Position numbers and translations under genes: made by a program
Notes under the pieces: generated by a model
What the model was told of the DNA's origin: nothing
Database searches by the model: none
Seen by the model: the letters and a program-made list of their open reading frames with translations, nothing else
Shown: positions 60,519 to 64,000 of the stretch, one piece after another
How the letters are laid out: every line of letters begins with the position of its first letter
How positions within the stretch are numbered: the stretch's first letter is position 1
From: S5-327 sp965116015
Lineage (GTDB): Bacteria > Chloroflexota > Dehalococcoidia > Lucifugimonadales > Australimonadaceae
Length of the DNA stretch: 64,000 bases
NCBI GenBank assembly: GCA_965116015.1
Contig: OZ220477.1
Span: forward strand, 1,674,001-1,738,000
Direction of reading: 5' to 3'

Positions 60519-61718
60519 CTAACGCGCCACGAACTTGACGAACGCTTCATTCGCAAGCGGACGCCCCGCGTCGGTAAGGCGCAACGCCCCGTCGGCCCAT
60601 TCGAGAAGCCCGAGCTCGACGCATTCGGCCTCCGCCCGAGGAAACGCGTCGGCCACCCCTACGCCGAAACGGGCTCGGAAGTCGGCGTCGGCTACTCCGC
60701 TGTTGAGGCGCAAGCCCATCATCATCGCGTCGGCCATCGCTGTGGAGCGATCGATCTCCTCCCACTCGCCCGCGATTGCGGCGATGCCGGAAAGCGCGGC
60801 TGACCCCTCGGGCGCCCAGCCAGCGACGCGATCGATGTGCCCCCGGGGCGACTTCACGGTCGCGAAGCGCACGCCGAGCGCTCCGGTATCGCCGACGCCG
60901 TACAGGTAGCTGTGAGTGCCGGGCCCTACGCCAAGATAGGGCAAGCAGCGCCAGTACGCGAGGTTATGAGCGCTCTCGCGGCCAGGCTGCGCCCAGTTCG
61001 AAATCTCGTAGTGTGCGAATCCCGCATCCGCCAGCGCCGACCGCGCGAGCGCGTACATCTCGGCGGCGAGGTCAGCGTCGGGTTCCGGAATGCGTCCCCG
61101 CCGCACATCAGCTTCGAGCGGCGTACCGGGCTCGAGCGTGAGCGCGTACGCCGAGATATGCGTTGCGCCGATAGCCGCGGCTTGCTCAAGCGAGTGCGCC
61201 CACGCCGAGAGGTACTGGTTAGGCAGCCCGAACATAAGGTCGATGCTCACATTGTCGAACCCTGCGGCGCGCGCCGCGTCGACTGCCTGCGCGGCGCGAT
61301 CGGCGCTATGGCGGCGCCCCAGCAGGCGCAACTCGTGGTCGTCGAACGACTGCGCGCCGATGGAGATACGGTTGAATCCAGCGCCGCGCATAGCCTGAAC
61401 GCGCTCTCGCGAGCAATCGCCCGGGTTCGCCTCGATTGTCGCCTCGATATCGCCGGAAACCCCGAACGCCGAGGCGACAGCTCTCATAAGACGGGCAAGG
61501 TCGCGCGTCGGCAGATACGAGGGAGTGCCGCCGCCGAAGAAGACGCTCGAAAGCGCAGGGCGCCCGAGCCAATCGCCCCACAGCGCAATCTCCCGCTCGA
61601 GCGCCCCGACGTAGGACGGCGTCAGCGGCTCGATCCCTGCGTAGGTGTTGAAGTCGCAGTAGGGGCACTTCGACAAGCAGAACGGAATATGAACGTAGAG
61701 CGCAAGCGCGGAGGGCAT
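60519..61718 (-). CDS. hemW: Radical SAM protein HemW
   Basis: HemW is a heme-binding radical SAM protein, often mis-annotated as coproporphyrinogen dehydrogenase. 399 residues: YVHIPFCLSKCPYCDFNTY (C-x3-C-x2-C for the 4Fe-4S cluster), FFGGGTPSYLP, EANPGDCSRER, FNRISIGAQSF, SIDLMFGLPNQ and YEISNWAQPG. The N-terminal Cys of HemN-specific tripeptides is absent. ATG 61718 lies 6 nt after TACACT. Confidence 0.92.
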   Translation of the reverse strand: MPSALALYVHIPFCLSKCPYCDFNTYAGIEPLTPSYVGALEREIALWGDWLGRPALSSVFFGGGTPSYLPTRDLARLMRAVASAFGVSGDIEATIEANPGDCSRERVQAMRGAGFNRISIGAQSFDDHELRLLGRRHSADRAAQAVDAARAAGFDNVSIDLMFGLPNQYLSAWAHSLEQAAAIGATHISAYALTLEPGTPLEADVRRGRIPEPDADLAAEMYALARSALADAGFAHYEISNWAQPGRESAHNLAYWRCLPYLGVGPGTHSYLYGVGDTGALGVRFATVKSPRGHIDRVAGWAPEGSAALSGIAAIAGEWEEIDRSTAMADAMMMGLRLNSGVADADFRARFGVGVADAFPRAEAECVELGLLEWADGALRLTDAGRPLANEAFVKFVAR

Positions 61719-61724
61719 TCGCGT

Positions 61725-61730
61725 AGTGTA
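61725..61730 (-). promoter_or_regulatory. -10 box directly before hemW (leaderless)
   Basis: TACACT on the minus strand ends 6 nt before the hemW ATG. The 222-bp divergent gap to gpmA otherwise holds only a 6-bp inverted repeat (AATGAC-N7-GTCATT, 61907-61925) just before gpmA. Confidence 0.5.
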
Positions 61731-61940
61731 CCAAGCAAGCCCGCTCTCGCCCCGCGCGAACCTCGCCCGTCGCAGGCGCGACGAGCAAAATGCCCTCCCC
61801 TCCCGACGCCCCCGCTCGCTCGCCCCGCCTCGCGGCGCCGAACCCTGCCCGACGCTCCTCGCTTGGCGCGCGCTCCCTTGTTTTCCGTGTTCCTGCGCTA
61901 TGGCACAATGACGGGCACAGTCATTAGCGTGGAGGCGCAT

Positions 61941-62690
61941 ATGCCGCAAGTAGCGCTCCTGCGACACGGCGAGAGCGAGTGGAATCTCTCCAACCGATTC
62001 TCCGGATGGACCGATGTCGACCTGACGGACACGGGGCACGAAGAGGCCAAGCGCTCCGCGCAGCTCCTCGCCGACTCGGGCTTCACCTTCGATGTCGCCT
62101 ACACCTCCGTCCTCAAGCGCGCCATCCGCACGCTGTGGATCGTCCTCGACTGTATGGACCTGATGTGGATCCCCGTTGTCCGCGACTGGCGCCTGAACGA
62201 GCGGCACTACGGCGCCTTGCAAGGCCTCAACAAGGCCGAAACCGCCGAGAAGCACGGCGAAGAGCAGGTGCTCCTCTGGCGCCGCAGCTACGATGTCCCG
62301 CCCCCCGAACTCGACCCGTCCGACGAGCGCCATCCGGGGAGAGACCCGCGCTACGCCTCCATACCCCCCGCCGACCTGCCCCTCACTGAGTCGCTCAAGG
62401 ACACCGTCGCGCGGTTCGTTCCGTACTGGGAGCGCAACATCGCGCCAGACATCGCCGCCGGACGCCGCGTCCTCATCGTCGCCCACGGCAACAGCTTGCG
62501 CGCGCTCGTGAAGCATCTCGACGGCGTCTCCGACGCCGACATCATCGACTTGAACATCCCCACCGGAGCGCCGCTCATCTACGACCTCGACGACAACCTG
62601 CGGCCGACAGGCAGCCGCTACCTCGGCGATCAGGCGGCTATCGAGCAGGCTATGGCCGCCGTCGCCGCGCAGGGCAAAGCCGCGCAGTAG
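61941..62690 (+). CDS. gpmA: 2,3-bisphosphoglycerate-dependent phosphoglycerate mutase
   Basis: Interconverts 3- and 2-phosphoglycerate in glycolysis. 249 residues, typical length: LLRHGESEWNLSNRFSGWTD (catalytic His), TSVLKRAIRTLW, RLNERHYGALQGLNK, RRSYDVPPP and VAHGNSLRALVKHLDG (second His). ATG 61941 has GGAGG seven bases upstream; an ATG 33 nt earlier is in frame but has no site. Confidence 0.95.
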   Translation: MPQVALLRHGESEWNLSNRFSGWTDVDLTDTGHEEAKRSAQLLADSGFTFDVAYTSVLKRAIRTLWIVLDCMDLMWIPVVRDWRLNERHYGALQGLNKAETAEKHGEEQVLLWRRSYDVPPPELDPSDERHPGRDPRYASIPPADLPLTESLKDTVARFVPYWERNIAPDIAAGRRVLIVAHGNSLRALVKHLDGVSDADIIDLNIPTGAPLIYDLDDNLRPTGSRYLGDQAAIEQAMAAVAAQGKAAQ

Positions 62691-62724
62691 CTAGCGCCAA
62701 GCCGCGTCGTCGCTTGTGCGAGCC

Positions 62725-63987
62725 CTAATCCAGCACGGGCTCCGTGCGCTGATCGTAGCGCCAGACGCCCTTCCACTTCAGAGTCGAGCCCGCCGTGATG
62801 CCGAGTCCGACGCACCCGTTGATGATGAACGCGATTGGCGCGCCCGTAACCATCGCTAGCGCGCCAATCTCCGCGGCGCCCGCCGAATTCCCCAGCCCTG
62901 CAAGGATCGACGAGAAGCTGCCAACGCGTCCGCGGAATCTGTCGGGCGCAGCCAGCTGAATGAGCGCCTGCCGCGTCGTGAAGCTCACTACGTCCATCAG
63001 TCCCAGGAACGTCAGCATTGCGAAGCCCATAAGGAACCAGGGCGACAGGCCAAGCGCGACCAGTCCCGCGGCGTAGCCGGCGTTGGCGAGCACGATGACG
63101 ACGCCCTTGCGCTGCGGATCGCGAACGACCAGGAGCAGCAGCGTGCCGAGGATCGAGCCCGCCGCCGGCGCCGCCGAGAGAGCTCCCCAGCCAACGTCGC
63201 CCACCATATACACCTCGAACGCCAGCACGGGCATCAGCGGGCGGAAGAAGCCGAACGACATCACGCCGAAGTCCATCAGGTACGAGCCGAGCAGAACTTC
63301 GCGCGTCTTCAGGTAGCGGGCGCCCTCCCAGATAGCGCCGAACGACACCCTGCGCGGCTCGCCCTCTTGCTTGCCCGACGCCCGGATGGCGACCGTGGCG
63401 ACGACCGCAATGAAGAGGAGGCCTGAGTTGACGACGAAGGCCCACCCTACGCCCGCGGTGGACACCAGCAACCCCGCCGCGAGCGGTCCCCCGAACAGCG
63501 TCCCCTGGCTCAGCGCGCCGAACCAGGTGATGGCGTTCATGATGTGGCTGCGAGGCACGAGCCGGGGAATGAATGCGCGCTGCGCTGGCCGTCCCAGCAC
63601 GTTCACCGCCGACCAGAAGCTCGTGAGGAACCACAAGTGCCACAGCTCCACGCGCTCGGTGAAGATGAGCGCGGGCAAGACAGCCAGGGCGGCGAGGTTC
63701 GCCGTCTGCGTGTACACGAGCAGACGCTTGCGGTCCACAGAGTCGGCGAGCGCCCCGCCGAGCAGTCCGAATACGAGAATGGGGACGCCCTGGAAGAGGC
63801 CGGTGATTCCGAGATCGAGCTTCGACCCGGTGAGGTCGAACACGAGATAGTAGGCGAGGGCGTCGCGCATATTCCGCGCGAGCCCCTGGAACAGCCCGTG
63901 CGCCCAGAACAGCTGGAAATCGCGGAACGCCAGCGCGCCCCAGCGTCCCGGGGCTGCGAGACTGGCGTCCTCCCGCTCAGTAGCCAC
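62725..63987 (-). CDS. MFS transporter, EntS/MFS_3-like
   Basis: 420 residues, about eleven to twelve hydrophobic helices. Features: FRDFQLFWAHGLFQGLARNM start, loop GALADSVDRKRLLVYTQ, RPAQRAFIPRLVPR and RGRVGSFSSILAGLG in the second half. It resembles the MFS_3 group that contains enterobactin exporter EntS. GTG 63987 is 13 bp from the window end, so a further upstream start cannot be excluded. Substrate unknown. Confidence 0.8.
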   Translation of the reverse strand: MATEREDASLAAPGRWGALAFRDFQLFWAHGLFQGLARNMRDALAYYLVFDLTGSKLDLGITGLFQGVPILVFGLLGGALADSVDRKRLLVYTQTANLAALAVLPALIFTERVELWHLWFLTSFWSAVNVLGRPAQRAFIPRLVPRSHIMNAITWFGALSQGTLFGGPLAAGLLVSTAGVGWAFVVNSGLLFIAVVATVAIRASGKQEGEPRRVSFGAIWEGARYLKTREVLLGSYLMDFGVMSFGFFRPLMPVLAFEVYMVGDVGWGALSAAPAAGSILGTLLLLVVRDPQRKGVVIVLANAGYAAGLVALGLSPWFLMGFAMLTFLGLMDVVSFTTRQALIQLAAPDRFRGRVGSFSSILAGLGNSAGAAEIGALAMVTGAPIAFIINGCVGLGITAGSTLKWKGVWRYDQRTEPVLD

Positions 63988-64000
63988 GGCGCGAAGCGTA

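Overview
This is a GC-rich bacterial chromosome segment (well over 60% G+C by eye) packed with co-directional, often ATGA- or TGATG-overlapping genes. The best guess for the host is a Chloroflexota bacterium, perhaps of the Dehalococcoidia/SAR202 type. Hints are the short EF-Ts, RNase Y with a YmdB-type phosphodiesterase, a Gram-positive-style DnaD-like plus DnaC-like primosome behind dnaB, a fused FAD/Fe-S D-lactate or glycolate dehydrogenase, and many genes whose only promoter signal is a TANNNT box 6-7 nt before the start codon. This placement is an inference; no rRNA is present.

Layout. 1-2.5 kb (minus): pyrH (cut by the window), tsf, rpsB, then apt. 2.6-8 kb: citramalate synthase (cimA) for isoleucine, a small membrane protein, and a large FAD/Fe-S oxidase on the minus strand. 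8.2-12.9 kb: a BlaI-like regulator with a membrane anchor, rsmG, a flippase-like membrane protein, and a coupled aldolase/dehydrogenase/phosphatase trio. 13-18.9 kb: recA, a structured 280-bp gap, rny, a YmdB-like phosphodiesterase, a PHP phosphoesterase, plsY, a zinc-finger membrane protein and tRNA-Gly(CCC). 19-23.4 kb: a DUF6941-like protein, a double cupin, a Fic protein with an operator-like repeat cluster at its start, era and a membrane protein. 23.5-30.9 kb: riboflavin (ribD, ribE, ribBA, ribH), yqeY, and purine synthesis (purQ, purL). 31-38.9 kb: rplI, dnaB, a DnaD-like protein, a DnaC-like ATPase with two tandem AAA+ modules, a HIT protein, crcB, leuS and a membrane protein.

Two accessory regions stand out. 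At 38.97-44.12 kb an AT-richer four-gene operon encodes an unknown predicted-helical protein, a P-loop-less ATPase relative, an intact DUF2791/BrxD-like ATPase and a SNF2-family helicase. It looks like an acquired defence cassette related in layout to Shango/BREX modules but matching neither. At 45.4-54.15 kb lies what looks like a complete selenium island: selD read through an in-frame TGA (selenocysteine) with a SECIS-like hairpin, selenoneine genes senA and senB, a PhnCDE-type ABC transporter best explained as a selenium oxyanion importer, a selenium-type LysR regulator, and egtD, which makes the hercynine that SenA needs. SelD makes selenophosphate, SenB makes the selenosugar, EgtD makes hercynine and SenA joins them.

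54.2-64 kb returns to housekeeping: a TIM-barrel-like protein, a DUF6159-like membrane protein, an MFS transporter ending in a perfect 26-bp inverted repeat, hisA and hisH, a PduO-type cobalamin adenosyltransferase, ychF, hemW, gpmA and a second MFS transporter.
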